Below, piece by piece: positions 35,458 to 45,115 of a DNA stretch of 64,000 nucleotides (within the stretch, counting starts at the first letter, position 1; each line of letters begins with the position of its first letter). Both the position numbers and the translations under genes were made by a program. The stretch lies in contig NZ_CP049935.1 of assembly GCF_011383005.1 (NCBI RefSeq), positions 3,844,001 to 3,908,000 on the forward strand, in the 5' to 3' direction. The stretch is from Phycicoccus sp. HDW14 (lineage in GTDB: Bacteria; Actinomycetota; Actinomycetes; Actinomycetales; Dermatophilaceae). Under the pieces are notes generated by a model that saw only the letters and a program-made list of their open reading frames with translations, was not told where the DNA came from and made no database searches.

Positions 35458-36576
35458 TCAGGGGGCGAGCTCGCGCAGCCGCGCGGCGACCGCCTCCGGA
35501 CGGGTGTCGGTGACCCAGCCGCCGACCCCGCTCTCGGACCCGGCGAGGTACTTCAGCCGCCCGGGACCGCGCAGCACCGACATCACCTGGAGGACGAGCC
35601 GCGACACGTCCCGGCCGGTGCGAGTGGGTGCCTGGTGCCACGCCGCGATGTACGGCAGCCGCACGCCGGCGCCGTCGTCGCCGACGAAGTAGCCGTCGAG
35701 CCGCCGCAGCAGCTCGAGGTAGACGGTGGCCAGCTCGTCGCGCTCGGCGTCGTCGAGGGCGACGAGGTCGGGCACGTCGCGGTGCGGCGCGAGGTGCACC
35801 TCGACCGGCCAGCGCGCGGCGTACGGCACGTAGGCCGTCCAGTGCTCCCCGGAGAGGACGACGCGCGAGCCGTCGGCGCGCTCGGCGGCGAGCAGGTCGG
35901 CGCCGAGCAGCCGGCCGGTGCGGGCGTGGTGCTCGGTGGCCCGGGCGAGCATCTCGGCCGTGCGCGCCGGCACGTACGGGTACCCGTAGACCTGGCCGTG
36001 CGGGTGGTGCAGCGTCACCCCGATCTCCTGGCCGCGGTTCTCGAAGCAGAAGACGTGCGCGACGTCCGGGTCGGCGCCGAGCTCGGCGGTGCGGTCGGCC
36101 CAGACGTCGACGACCGTGCGCACCCGGTGCGGGCTGAGGGCGGCGAAGGTCGACTCGTGGTCGCTCGTGAAGCAGACGACCTCGGTGCGTCCGAGGGCCG
36201 GGGCGTGGAGGTACTCGGCCGGCGCGCTGACGTCGTCGACCGCCACCGGTGCGTAGGACGGGAAGCGGTTCTCGAAGACGACGACGTCGTAGTCGGCGTC
36301 CGGCACCTCCGAGGGCATGCTGCCGCGCCCCGTGGGACAGAGCGGGCACTCGTCGCGCGGTGGCAGGTGCGTGCGGTGCATCCGGTGCCCCGCGACGGCC
36401 ACCCAGTCGCCGGTCAGCGCGTCGTGCCGGATGTGCCCGGCCGCGGCCCGCTCGCCGAGGTCGCGGGTGTCGACGGCGGTGCGCTCGGGGGCGTCCTGGG
36501 TGTCGTCGAAGTAGATGATCTGCCGGCCGTCGGCGAGCCGGGCGACGGTGCGCCGGACGTCGTGGGTGACCCTCAT
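35458..36576 (-). CDS. galT: Galactose-1-phosphate uridylyltransferase
   Basis: Leloir-pathway enzyme moving UMP from UDP-glucose to galactose-1-phosphate. 372 residues. The catalytic HxHxQ region reads GVTLHHPHGQVYGYPYVP; the zinc site begins DECPLCPTGRG. ATG 36576 overlaps the DeoR stop by four bases. Third gene of the minus-strand galactoside operon. galK and galE are not in the window. Confidence 0.95.
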   Translation of the reverse strand: MRVTHDVRRTVARLADGRQIIYFDDTQDAPERTAVDTRDLGERAAAGHIRHDALTGDWVAVAGHRMHRTHLPPRDECPLCPTGRGSMPSEVPDADYDVVVFENRFPSYAPVAVDDVSAPAEYLHAPALGRTEVVCFTSDHESTFAALSPHRVRTVVDVWADRTAELGADPDVAHVFCFENRGQEIGVTLHHPHGQVYGYPYVPARTAEMLARATEHHARTGRLLGADLLAAERADGSRVVLSGEHWTAYVPYAARWPVEVHLAPHRDVPDLVALDDAERDELATVYLELLRRLDGYFVGDDGAGVRLPYIAAWHQAPTRTGRDVSRLVLQVMSVLRGPGRLKYLAGSESGVGGWVTDTRPEAVAARLRELAP

Positions 36577-37382
36577 CCGGCGGCCTCGGTTCGGGGGCTG
36601 CGGCCCCGGCCGGCGGCGGCGAGCACGAGGTGCTCGACCGACTCCTCGAGCACCTGGCGGGCCCGGGCGCCGAGGCCGGAGTCACTGATGAGCACGTCGA
36701 CGGCGTGCAGGTCGAGGAAGCTCGAGAGGCCGACGATGCCCACCTTCGTGTGGTCGGCGAGCACGCACACCGACCGGCTCGAGCGGACGAGCGCGCGGTT
36801 GGTCTCGGCCTCGACGAGGTTCGGCGTCGTGAGGCCGGCGGAGCGGTCGATGCCGTGCGCGCCGAGGAAGAGCCGGTCGACGTGCAGCCCCTGGAGGGCC
36901 GAGACCGCGACCGGCCCCACGAGGGCGTCGGACGGCGTGCGGACCCCGCCGGTGAGGACGACGACGTGCCCCGCGGCCTGGCTCTCGTGGAGCAGCTGGG
37001 CGACCGGCACCGAGTTCGTCACGACGGTGAGGTGCGGCACGTCGCGCACCGCCCGGGCGAGCTCGTAGGTCGTCGTCCCGGCGGAGATGCCGATCGTCGC
37101 ACCGGGCTGCACCAGCCGGGCCGCCTCCTGGGCGATCGCCTCCTTCTCGGCCGTCATGAGCGTCGACTTCGCGGTGAACCCCGGTTCGTCGGTGGCCCGC
37201 GGCGACACGGCCACCGCCCCGCCGTGCACGCGCTCGAGCAGGCCCTCGCCGTCGAGCCGCTCGATGTCGCGGCGGACGGTCATGTCGGAGACCCCGAGCT
37301 GGTCGACGAGCTCGGAGACGCGGGCGGCCCCGTGCTCCTCGACGATGGCGAGGATGGCCGCACGGCGCTGGCTCGCGAGCAC
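36573..37382 (-). CDS. DeoR family transcriptional regulator
   Basis: About 269 residues. HTH: RRAAILAIVEEHGAARVSEL and GVSDMTVRRDIERLDGEGLL; the DeoR C-terminal sensor shows TIGISAGTTTYELARAV and LFLGAHGIDRSAGLTTPNL. GTG 37382 begins one base after the beta-galactosidase stop. DeoR proteins sense phosphorylated sugars and usually repress; the likely targets are the two divergent galactoside promoters at 39406-39637, where a repeated 10-base motif is seen. Confidence 0.9.
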   Translation of the reverse strand: MLASQRRAAILAIVEEHGAARVSELVDQLGVSDMTVRRDIERLDGEGLLERVHGGAVAVSPRATDEPGFTAKSTLMTAEKEAIAQEAARLVQPGATIGISAGTTTYELARAVRDVPHLTVVTNSVPVAQLLHESQAAGHVVVLTGGVRTPSDALVGPVAVSALQGLHVDRLFLGAHGIDRSAGLTTPNLVEAETNRALVRSSRSVCVLADHTKVGIVGLSSFLDLHAVDVLISDSGLGARARQVLEESVEHLVLAAAGRGRSPRTEAAG

Positions 37383-37383
37383 G

Positions 37384-39405
37384 TCAGGCCTCCCGGATGA
37401 CGGCCGCGGTGCGCGCGGCGACGGTGGTGGTCGGTCCGACGTCGGTGCCGGCGACCAGGTCGTGGCCGGCGACGGCGAGCGTGGCGTCGTCGTCGGTGTG
37501 GTTGAGGACGAAGAGCCAGGCGCCTTCGGCCGAGCGCCGGCGGACGACCTCGACACCGGCGGGCACCTCGGCGGCCGGTCGCACCCCGGCGTCCCCGAGG
37601 ACCCGCTCGAGGAGCCTACCGAGGGTGGCGTCGTCGGGGAGGGTCCCGAGGTACCAGGCCGCACCGCCGTCGCCGACCGTGCGGCGGGTGACCGCCGGCC
37701 GGCCGGCCAGCGGTCCGTCGGCGTAGGCGTGGACGACGTCGGCGCCGTGGGTGCGGGCGTCCTCGGACCACACCGTGCCGTGGCCACCGGAGCCACCGGG
37801 GCCACCGCCGCCGCCGCCGTCGTCGAGCGCGACCTGCTCGCCGACGCGCAGCGGGAAGAACTCCTCGACGCGGACCCCGAGCAGGTCGCGGAAGGCGCCG
37901 GGGTAGCCGCCGAGGCGCACGTGGTCGTCGGGGTCGGAGATGCCGGAGAAGTACGTGACGAGCACCTGCGCGCCGGCCTCGGCGGCGGCGGCCACCGCGG
38001 CGGCCGCTGCGTCGGACACGAGGTAGAGCGTGGGGACGACGACGACCCGGTAGCCGCCGAGGTCGGCGTCCGGGTGCACGACGTCGCAGGTGACGCCCCG
38101 GTCGCGCAGCAGGCGGTGCACCGTGTGGGCGGCGGTCGGGTAGTCGAGCGCGGACGACGGCATGCACGGCCCGGCCACGGCCCACTGCGCCTCGTGGTCC
38201 CACAGCAGCGCGACGTCGGCCTCGACCCGGGAGCCGACGAGCTCGCCGAGCCGGCCGGCGACCGCCCCGAGCGCGCAGACCTCGCGGAACCGGTCGCTGT
38301 CCTCGCCCGCGTGGGGGACCAGGGCCGAGTGGAACTTCTCGGACCCCGAGCGCGACTGGCGCCACTGGAAGAAGCCGAGGGTGTCGGCGCCGCGGGCCAC
38401 GTGGGTCAGCGAGTCGAGGAGGGTGTCGCCGGGGCGCTTGGCCGGGTTGACCGGCTGCCAGTTGACCGCGCTCGTCGAGTGCTCCATGAGCATCCAGGGG
38501 GCGCCGCCGGCGAGGCCGCGGGTCAGGTCGCCGTGGAAGGACAGCTCGGCCCGCGGGTGCTCGAGGGCGTCGACGACGTAGTGGTCGGTGCTCACGACGT
38601 CCTGGTGCGGCGCCCAGTCGTGGTAGTCGAGCAGCCGGAACTGGCTCATCGTCATGAAGTTCGTCGTGACCGGCACCGCGGCCGAGTGGCGGCGGATGAC
38701 CTCCTTCTCGGCGAGGAAGAAGTCGAGGAGGGTGTCGGAGCCGAAGCGCGAGTAGTCGAGGACGTGGGTGGGGTTGCCGAACGTCGTCGTGAGCCGGGGC
38801 GGCAGGACGTCGTCCCACGCGGTGTACCGCTGGCTCCAGAAGGCGGTGCCCCACGCCTCGTTGAGCGTGTCGAGGTCCCCGTACCGACGCTCCAGCCAGC
38901 GGCGGAAGGCGGCGGCGCAGGTGTCGCAGTAGCAGGGCAGGTTGTGGCAGGCGTACTCGTTGGAGACGTGCCACATCGCCAGGGCCGGGTGGTCGTGGTA
39001 CCGGGTGGCCATCCGGTCGGTGAGGGCGAGGGCGAAGTCCCGGTACAGCGGCGAGGACGGGCACCAGGCCTGCCGGCTGCCCGGCCAGAGCGTCCGGCCC
39101 TCGCGGTCGACCGGGAGGATCTCGGGATAGGCGGCGCTCAGCCACGGGGGCGGGGTGGCGGTGGCGGTCGCGAGGTCGACGGCGATGCCGTGCCGGTGCA
39201 TGAGGTCCATGACGTCGTCGAGCCAGCCGAACTCGTACTCGCCCTTGGTCGGCTCCAGCCAGGACCACGAGAAGACCCCGAGCGTGACGAACGAGACCCC
39301 CGCCTCGCCCATGAGGCGGACGTCGTCGGCCCACACCTCGCGGGGCCACTGCTCCGGGTTGTAGTCGCCGCCGAAGGCGACACGGTCGTCGGGCCATTGA
39401 CGCAT
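37384..39405 (-). CDS. Beta-galactosidase, GH42 family
   Basis: Hydrolyses terminal beta-galactosides. About 673 residues. Family opening AFGGDYNPEQWPREVWADDV; acid/base Glu in WHVSNEYACH; nucleophile Glu in WMLMEHSTSAVNWQ; the metal-binding cysteines CHNLPCYCDTC lie between. ATG 39405 (MRQWPDD) is preferred over ATG 39435, because the longer start overlaps the probable -35 region. No signal peptide, so it acts inside the cell on imported oligosaccharides. First gene of the operon with deoR and galT. Confidence 0.93.
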   Translation of the reverse strand: MRQWPDDRVAFGGDYNPEQWPREVWADDVRLMGEAGVSFVTLGVFSWSWLEPTKGEYEFGWLDDVMDLMHRHGIAVDLATATATPPPWLSAAYPEILPVDREGRTLWPGSRQAWCPSSPLYRDFALALTDRMATRYHDHPALAMWHVSNEYACHNLPCYCDTCAAAFRRWLERRYGDLDTLNEAWGTAFWSQRYTAWDDVLPPRLTTTFGNPTHVLDYSRFGSDTLLDFFLAEKEVIRRHSAAVPVTTNFMTMSQFRLLDYHDWAPHQDVVSTDHYVVDALEHPRAELSFHGDLTRGLAGGAPWMLMEHSTSAVNWQPVNPAKRPGDTLLDSLTHVARGADTLGFFQWRQSRSGSEKFHSALVPHAGEDSDRFREVCALGAVAGRLGELVGSRVEADVALLWDHEAQWAVAGPCMPSSALDYPTAAHTVHRLLRDRGVTCDVVHPDADLGGYRVVVVPTLYLVSDAAAAAVAAAAEAGAQVLVTYFSGISDPDDHVRLGGYPGAFRDLLGVRVEEFFPLRVGEQVALDDGGGGGGPGGSGGHGTVWSEDARTHGADVVHAYADGPLAGRPAVTRRTVGDGGAAWYLGTLPDDATLGRLLERVLGDAGVRPAAEVPAGVEVVRRRSAEGAWLFVLNHTDDDATLAVAGHDLVAGTDVGPTTTVAARTAAVIREA

Positions 39406-39421
39406 GGCGGACAGTCTGTGG

Positions 39422-39548
39422 CCGAAAACCGACATGTGTCAACAGATACCAACACCGCGGGTCCGTGGCCCACGATCTGCCGCATCCGTCCGAGTCACGC
39501 TCGGACAGACCGAATCGTGACCGAAAACCGTGGACAGACCTCTTGACA
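39422..39548. promoter_or_regulatory. Divergent promoter region with repeated operator-like motifs
   Basis: CCGAAAACCG occurs at 39422-39431 and 39521-39530. The first lies between a possible minus-strand -35 TTGACA (39442-39437) and the beta-galactosidase start; the second lies just upstream of a plus-strand TTGACA (39543-39548). GGACAGACC is also repeated (39503-39511, 39532-39540), and GTCCGAG/CTCGGAC arms (39488-39494, 39500-39506) form a small palindrome. Symmetric placement suggests binding by the DeoR regulator, coordinating uptake and hydrolysis. -10 elements are weak by eye. Confidence 0.5.
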
Positions 39549-39637
39549 GCACCGGCAGGACTGGACACACTCGGCCGCATCGGATGTTCGTTTCTGATCG
39601 AAGTTGTCGGAAACGCCCCACGTCAAAGGAGACACCC

Positions 39638-40987
39638 ATGGCCCGCCCCGACCCGCGCGAGAGCCGCTTCTCGAGCACCCTTCCGGCATCCGTGAACGGC
39701 TTCGGCCGCCGTTCCCTGCTGCGTGGCGCCCTGGGGGTCGGAGCCCTCGGCGCCACCGGGATGCTCAGCGCCTGCGGCGACGACTCGACCTCCGGCTCCG
39801 GATCCGGCGCCTCCGCGAAGGCCGGCAACGTGAAGTTCGGCATCAACGAGGCCAAGGGCTCCGGTCCGGCCAACGAGCGGCTCCAGGCCATGGCCGACGC
39901 CTACGCGAAGAAGGCCGGCGTCACGGTCTCGGTCAACGCCGTCGACCACAACACCTTCCAGGAGAGCATCACCACCTACCTCCAGGGCAGCCCGGACGAC
40001 GTCTTCACGTGGTTCGCCGGCTACCGGATGGCCCAGTTCGCCGAGGGCGGGCAGATCGCCGACATCAGCGACGTCTGGCCCCTCGACGGCATCGGCGACG
40101 CCTTCAAGAAGGCCTCCACGGCGGCCGACGGCAAGCAGTACTTCGTGCCGGTCAGCTACTACCCGTGGGCGGTCTTCCACCGGAAGTCGGTCTTCGAGAA
40201 GAACGGCTGGACCCAGCCGAAGACCATGGACGACCTCACCGCCCTCATGAAGGAGATGCAGGGCAAGAAGATGACCCCGTTCGCCTTCGCGGCCAAGGAC
40301 GCCTGGGCGCCGATGGGCACCTTCGACATCCTCAACATGCGGCTCAACGGCTACGACTTCCACATGGCGCTGACCAAGGGCGAGAAGGCCTGGGACAGCC
40401 CCGAGGTCAAGAACGTCTTCGCCACCTGGAAGACCCTCCTGCCCTACCACCAGGAGAACTCGCTCGGCCGCACCTGGCAGGAGGCCGCGACCTCGATGGC
40501 CAAGGGTGACTGCGGGATGTACCTCCTCGGCACCTTCGTCGTCGACGGCGTGCCCAAGGAGGCGCAGGAGGACCTCGACTTCTTCACCTTCCCCGAGCTG
40601 GACGCCTCGATCGGGTCCGACGCTCTTGACGCGCCGATCGACGGGTTCTGCGTCGCCTCCGGTGCGCAGGACGAGGAGGCCGGCAAGGCGTACATCAAGT
40701 GGCTGGCCAGCGCCGAGGCCGCGGACGCCGCGAACAACGCCGCCTCCGCGCCGTTCATCGCCGCCAACACGGCCGCGAGCACGGCGAAGTACGGCGAGCT
40801 GCAGAAGAAGTCGGTCGAGGTCGTCCAGAACGCGAAGTCCATCGCGCAGTTCCTCGACCGCGACACCAACGCCGACCTCGCGAACACGGTCATCACGGCC
40901 TCGCTCCAGGACTTCATCAAGAAGCCCGACGACATCGACGGCATCACGGCCTCGATCCAGCAGCAGGCCAAGTCGATCCTCGGCTGA
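39638..40987 (+). CDS. Galactoside ABC transporter substrate-binding lipoprotein
   Basis: Family 1 extracellular binding protein, 449 residues. The leader has a twin-arginine-like RRSLLRGALGVGALGATGML and a lipobox LSAC, then a Ser/Gly tether. Aromatic residues in the mature region (YLQGSPDDVFTWFAGYRMAQ, FVPVSYYPWAVFHRK) are typical of oligosaccharide receptors. ATG 39638 has aaagga upstream. First gene of the plus-strand operon with two permeases and a GH36 alpha-galactosidase, so raffinose/melibiose-type alpha-galactosides are likely ligands (inference). Confidence 0.92.
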   Translation: MARPDPRESRFSSTLPASVNGFGRRSLLRGALGVGALGATGMLSACGDDSTSGSGSGASAKAGNVKFGINEAKGSGPANERLQAMADAYAKKAGVTVSVNAVDHNTFQESITTYLQGSPDDVFTWFAGYRMAQFAEGGQIADISDVWPLDGIGDAFKKASTAADGKQYFVPVSYYPWAVFHRKSVFEKNGWTQPKTMDDLTALMKEMQGKKMTPFAFAAKDAWAPMGTFDILNMRLNGYDFHMALTKGEKAWDSPEVKNVFATWKTLLPYHQENSLGRTWQEAATSMAKGDCGMYLLGTFVVDGVPKEAQEDLDFFTFPELDASIGSDALDAPIDGFCVASGAQDEEAGKAYIKWLASAEAADAANNAASAPFIAANTAASTAKYGELQKKSVEVVQNAKSIAQFLDRDTNADLANTVITASLQDFIKKPDDIDGITASIQQQAKSILG

Positions 40988-41009
40988 CGCCGGGGGCCGG
41001 GAGCACACC

Positions 41010-41930
41010 ATGACCACCGCGACACCGACACGACGACCACGACGCCAGCGGGCGCGGGTCGAGAAGAGGCACAGCGGCCGGGACCGCCTCGTCATCGGGC
41101 TGATGATCGGGGTCCCGACCCTGCTCGTCGTCTGGCTGGTGTGGCTCCCGGCCATCGGCTCGGTCCTGCTGTCGTTCACGAAGTGGAACGGCTTCAAGTT
41201 CAGCGCGATCCAGTGGGTCGGCACGAAGAACTACGTCGACATCGCGACGATCTACCCGCCGTTCTGGCCGGCCATCCGGCACAACCTCATCTGGCTGGTC
41301 TTCCTCTTCGTGCTGCCGACCATCCTCGGCATGCTGCTGGCCGTCGTGCTCGACCGTGAGATGTGGGGGAGCCGGTTCTACCAGACCGCCTTCTACCTCC
41401 CGGTCGTGCTGTCGCTGGCCCTGGTCGGCTTCATCTGGCAGCTCTTCTACTCGACCGACCAGGGCCTGATCAACGAGGTGTTCGGGAGCAACGTCGACTG
41501 GTACGGCGACCCGGACGTCAACCTCTGGGCGGTCCTCGTGGCCACGGCGTGGAGACACACCGGCTACATCATGCTCATCTACCTGGCCGGCCTGAAGGGC
41601 GTCGACGGCTCGCTGCGTGAGGCAGCGGCCGTCGACGGCGCCACCGAGGTGAAGACCTTCTTCCACGTGATCTTCCCCGTGATGCGCCCGATCAACATGA
41701 TCGTCCTCGTCATCGTCGTCATCGAGTCCCTGCGCGCGTTCGACCTCGTGTGGATCGTCAACAAGGGACGCAACGGCCTCGAGCTGATCTCGGCCCTGGT
41801 GTCGCAGAACGTGATCGGTGAGGCGACCCGGTACGGCTTCGGGTCCGCGCTCGCGGTCATCATGATGGTCATCTCCTCGGTGTTCATCACCATCTACCTC
41901 CGCATCGTCTTCCGGGAGGAGCGCCGATGA
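41010..41930 (+). CDS. Galactoside ABC transporter permease (MalF-like)
   Basis: 306 residues, six helices after a basic N-terminus (TPTRRPRRQRARVEKRHSG). Helix 1 is VPTLLVVWLVWLPAIGSVLL; the EAA loop reads GSLREAAAVDGATEVKTFFH. ATG 41010 lies 22 bases after the binding-protein stop. Its stop overlaps the next permease start by four bases. Part of the CUT1 importer feeding the GH36 and GH42 enzymes; no ATPase is encoded in the operon. Confidence 0.93.
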   Translation: MTTATPTRRPRRQRARVEKRHSGRDRLVIGLMIGVPTLLVVWLVWLPAIGSVLLSFTKWNGFKFSAIQWVGTKNYVDIATIYPPFWPAIRHNLIWLVFLFVLPTILGMLLAVVLDREMWGSRFYQTAFYLPVVLSLALVGFIWQLFYSTDQGLINEVFGSNVDWYGDPDVNLWAVLVATAWRHTGYIMLIYLAGLKGVDGSLREAAAVDGATEVKTFFHVIFPVMRPINMIVLVIVVIESLRAFDLVWIVNKGRNGLELISALVSQNVIGEATRYGFGSALAVIMMVISSVFITIYLRIVFREERR

Positions 41931-42851
41931 CCACCGCCACCGCCCCACCGCCGTCCCCGGGACGACGGGGAACCCCTCAAGAGCCCGTCCGGCGGGGTCA
42001 TCAACCGCCGGCGCGGCCGCATCGCGACCGTCATCATGGCCGTCCTCGCCGTGATCTGGCTGTTCCCACTGCTCTGGGCGCTCTACAACTCGTTCCGCGA
42101 GTACTCGTACACGCAGACCAACGGGTACCTGTCCTTCGGCGGGTGGACGCTCGACAACTACACCGAGGCCTGGAACCGCGGGAACTTCGGTCTGCACCTG
42201 AAGAACTCGCTGCTCATCACGATCCCGGCCGTGGCCCTCACGCTGTTCCTCTCCTCGCTCGTGGCCTTCGTCCTCGCGCGCTTCTCGTACCGCTTCAACC
42301 TCACCCTGCTCGGGGTCTTCCTGGCCGCCAACCTCCTGCCCCCGCAGGCCCTGCTCATCCCGGTCTTCCGGATGTTCAAGGAGATCCCGCTGCCGGCGTT
42401 CATGAGCGAGACGGGCACGATGCTCAACAGCTTCTGGGCGCTGATCCTCGTGAACACGGCCTTCCAGCTGGGCTTCTGCACCTTCGTCCTCAGCAACTAC
42501 ATGAAGACCCTGCCGCACGAGATCTACGAGTCCGCGGAGCTCGACGGAGCCAGCGTGTGGCGCCAGTACTGGCAGCTGACCATGCCGCTCGTCCGCCCGG
42601 CCCTCGCGGCACTGGCGACCCTCCAGGTCACGTGGATCTACAACGAGTTCTTCTGGGCGACGGTGCTCATCTCGAGGGGTGACAAGTACCCGGTGACGAG
42701 TGCACTGAACAACCTGCGCGGACAGTTCTTCTCGGACACCAACCTCGTGGCCGCGGGCTCGATCATCGTCGCGCTGCCGGTCCTCGTCGTCTTCTTCGCC
42801 CTGCAGAAGCAGTTCGTCTCCGGCCTCACCCTCGGGTCGACGAAGGGGTGA
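41927..42851 (+). CDS. Galactoside ABC transporter permease (MalG-like), split by one-base frameshift
   Basis: About 307 residues. Translation from ATG 41927 (four-base overlap) gives MTTATA, after which the gene continues in another frame as PLKSPSGGVINRRRGR and helix VIMAVLAVIWLFPLLWALYN. The EAA loop is HEIYESAELDGASVWRQYWQ, and the end is QKQFVSGLTLGSTKG. This is the one break in the window that fits an extra base, one C too many in 41943-41946, rather than a missing one. ATG 42036 would be the only start if the break were real, leaving out the cytoplasmic N-terminus. The stop overlaps the GH36 start (GTGA). Confidence 0.88.
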
Positions 42852-45009
42852 CCTCGACGACGATCGTCCTGCGCGGCGGCGGTGTCGCCGTCGTCCTGCA
42901 CCACGACGGCTCCGGCCTGCCCGCGGTGCTCCACTGGGGCGCCGACCTCGCCGACGCCGATGCGGCCGACCTCGTCGCGATCGGACCGGGACCGGTGCCG
43001 CACAACGCCCTCGACGACCCGTGGGACCTCACGGTGCTGCCGACGAGCGGTGACGGCTGGCTCGGCACGCCCGGCATCGCCGCCCACCGGGCCGGTGGGC
43101 ACACCGCCCCCGCTGGGCCGCGACCGTGTCGTCCGAGGGGCCGGGCGTGGCCGTCGTGCGTGCCCGGGCCGCCGGCCTCGAGGCCGACCTCGAGCTGCGG
43201 TACGCCGTCGACGACCACGGGGTCCTCACCGTCTCGTCGGCCCTGACCTCCACGGCGCCGGCCGACGCGCCTCCGCTCGACCTCACGGCCCTGCGCGCCC
43301 TCCTGCCGCTCCCGACCCGAGCCGACGAGGTGCTCGACCTCTCCGGGCGCTGGCTGCGCGAACGATCGCCCCAACGACGTCCGCTGCACGACGGCACGGT
43401 GGTGCGCACCGGCCGCCGCGGCCGCACCGGGCACGACGCGACGCTCCTGCTCACCGCCGGCACCTCCGGCTTCGGCTTCCGGCACGGCGAGGTCTGGTCG
43501 GTGCACGTCGCGTGGAGCGGCAACCACGAGCACCTCGTCGAGCGGCTGCCCGAGGGGGCCGGGGCGCACGCGGCCGTCATCGGCGGGGGTGAGGCCCTCG
43601 CACCGGGGGAGGTGCGGCTCGCGGCGGGGGAGACGTACACGGCGCCCGACCTCGTGGCCACCTGGTCACGCGACGGGCTCGACGGCGTCACGCGACGGCT
43701 CGTCCGCCACCAGCGCGCCGGGGCCGACTACCGGGCGGCCCGCCCGCGGCCCCTCGTCCTCAACACCTGGGAGGCGGTCTACTTCTCCGCCGACCTCGAC
43801 CGCCTCACGGGCCTGGCCGACACCGCCGCGTCCATCGGCGTCGAGCGGTTCGTCCTCGACGACGGCTGGTTCGGCGCGCGCCGCGACGACACCCGCGGCC
43901 TCGGCGACTGGCAGGTCGCGCGCGAGGTCTGGCCGGACGGCCTCGGCCCGCTCGTCGAGCACGTCCGCTCCCTCGGGATGGAGTTCGGGTTGTGGTTCGA
44001 GCCCGAGATGGTCAACCTCGACTCCGACCTCGTGCGCGCGCACCCCGACTGGGTGCTCGGGCCGGCGTCCGGGCCCACCGCGCCCTCGCGCCACCAGCAG
44101 GTCCTCGACCTCGCGAACCCGGACGCCTTCGAGCACGTCCTCGGGGCGGTGAGCGGCCTCGTCGCCGAGCACGACATCGCCTTCCTCAAGTGGGACCACA
44201 ACCGCGACCTCCACGAGGCGGTGCGCACCGACGGCTCCGGCACCGACCGGCCCGCGGTCCACGTCCAGACCCTCGCCGCGTACCGCCTGATGGACGAGCT
44301 GCGCCGCCGTCATCCCGCCCTGGAGATCGAGTCCTGCTCCAGCGGCGGGGCGCGGGTCGACCTCGGGGTGCTGGCGCGCACCGACCGCGTGTGGACCTCG
44401 GACTGCAACGACGCCCTCGAGCGCGTCGCCATCCAGCGCTGGACCGGCCTGCTCGTGCCGCCGGAGCGGATGGGCACGCACATCGGGCCGCCCCGGGCGC
44501 ACTCGACGCACCGCGACCTCGACCTGTCGCTGCGGATGCTCGTGGCGCTCGGCGGGCACGCCGGCCTCGAGTGGGACGTCACGACCTGCCCGCCCGAGGA
44601 GCTCGACCGGCTGCGCGCGTGGTCGGGTCTGTACCGCGAGCTCCGGCCCCTGCTCCACACCGGGGACGTGGTGCGCTCGGACCATCCGGACCCCTCGCTC
44701 GTCGTCGGCGGGGTCGTGGCGCCGGACGGTTCGGAGGCCGCCTTCACCGTCATCGCCGTGGCCAGCGTGCGGGGCGTCACGGCCGGCCGGCTGCCCCTGC
44801 CGGGCCTCGACGCCGACGCGCGCTACCGCGTCCGGGTGCGCCGCGAGGCGGGCCTGCCCGAGCTCGTGCAGACCGCCGGTGCCCCGTGGTTCGAGCGCGC
44901 GCTGGACGCGGGGGTCGAGGTGTCCGGGCGGGTGCTCGGCGAGGTCGGGCTGCCGCTGCCCGTCCTCGCGCCGGCCCAGGGGCTCCTCCTGCACGTCACC
45001 CGTGCCTGA
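42848..45009 (+). CDS. Alpha-galactosidase, GH36 family, split by one-base frameshift
   Basis: About 720 residues. The N-terminal beta-sandwich starts TIVLRGGGVAVVLHHDGSG and runs to GTPGIAAHRAGGHTAP, then continues one frame back as RWAATVSSEGPGVAVVRARA. One added C in 43106-43110 restores it. The barrel has the family NTWEAVYFSADL, FVLDDGWFGARRDD, nucleophile Asp in AFLKWDHNRDLHE, and acid/base Asp in RVWTSDCNDALERV. No signal peptide, so cytoplasmic. Removes alpha-galactosyl groups from imported oligosaccharides; released galactose would enter the Leloir pathway through GalT. Confidence 0.93.
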
Positions 45010-45062
45010 CCGGGTCTCGACCCACCGCCCGGCCCACGGCCAGACCCGCGTGCGACCGCTGT

Positions 45063-45076
45063 CTGACGTGCGTCAG
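45063..45076. promoter_or_regulatory. Palindrome upstream of the Rieske gene
   Basis: CTGACGTGCGTCAG, six-base arms around two bases, lies 40 bases before the Rieske protein ATG and 54 bases after the GH36 stop. The position suits an operator for the short plus-strand carotenoid unit. No regulator gene is adjacent. Confidence 0.4.
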
Positions 45077-45115
45077 GGGGCAGACCGGGCGAGGCCCAGC
45101 GGCTAGCGTGGGGCG

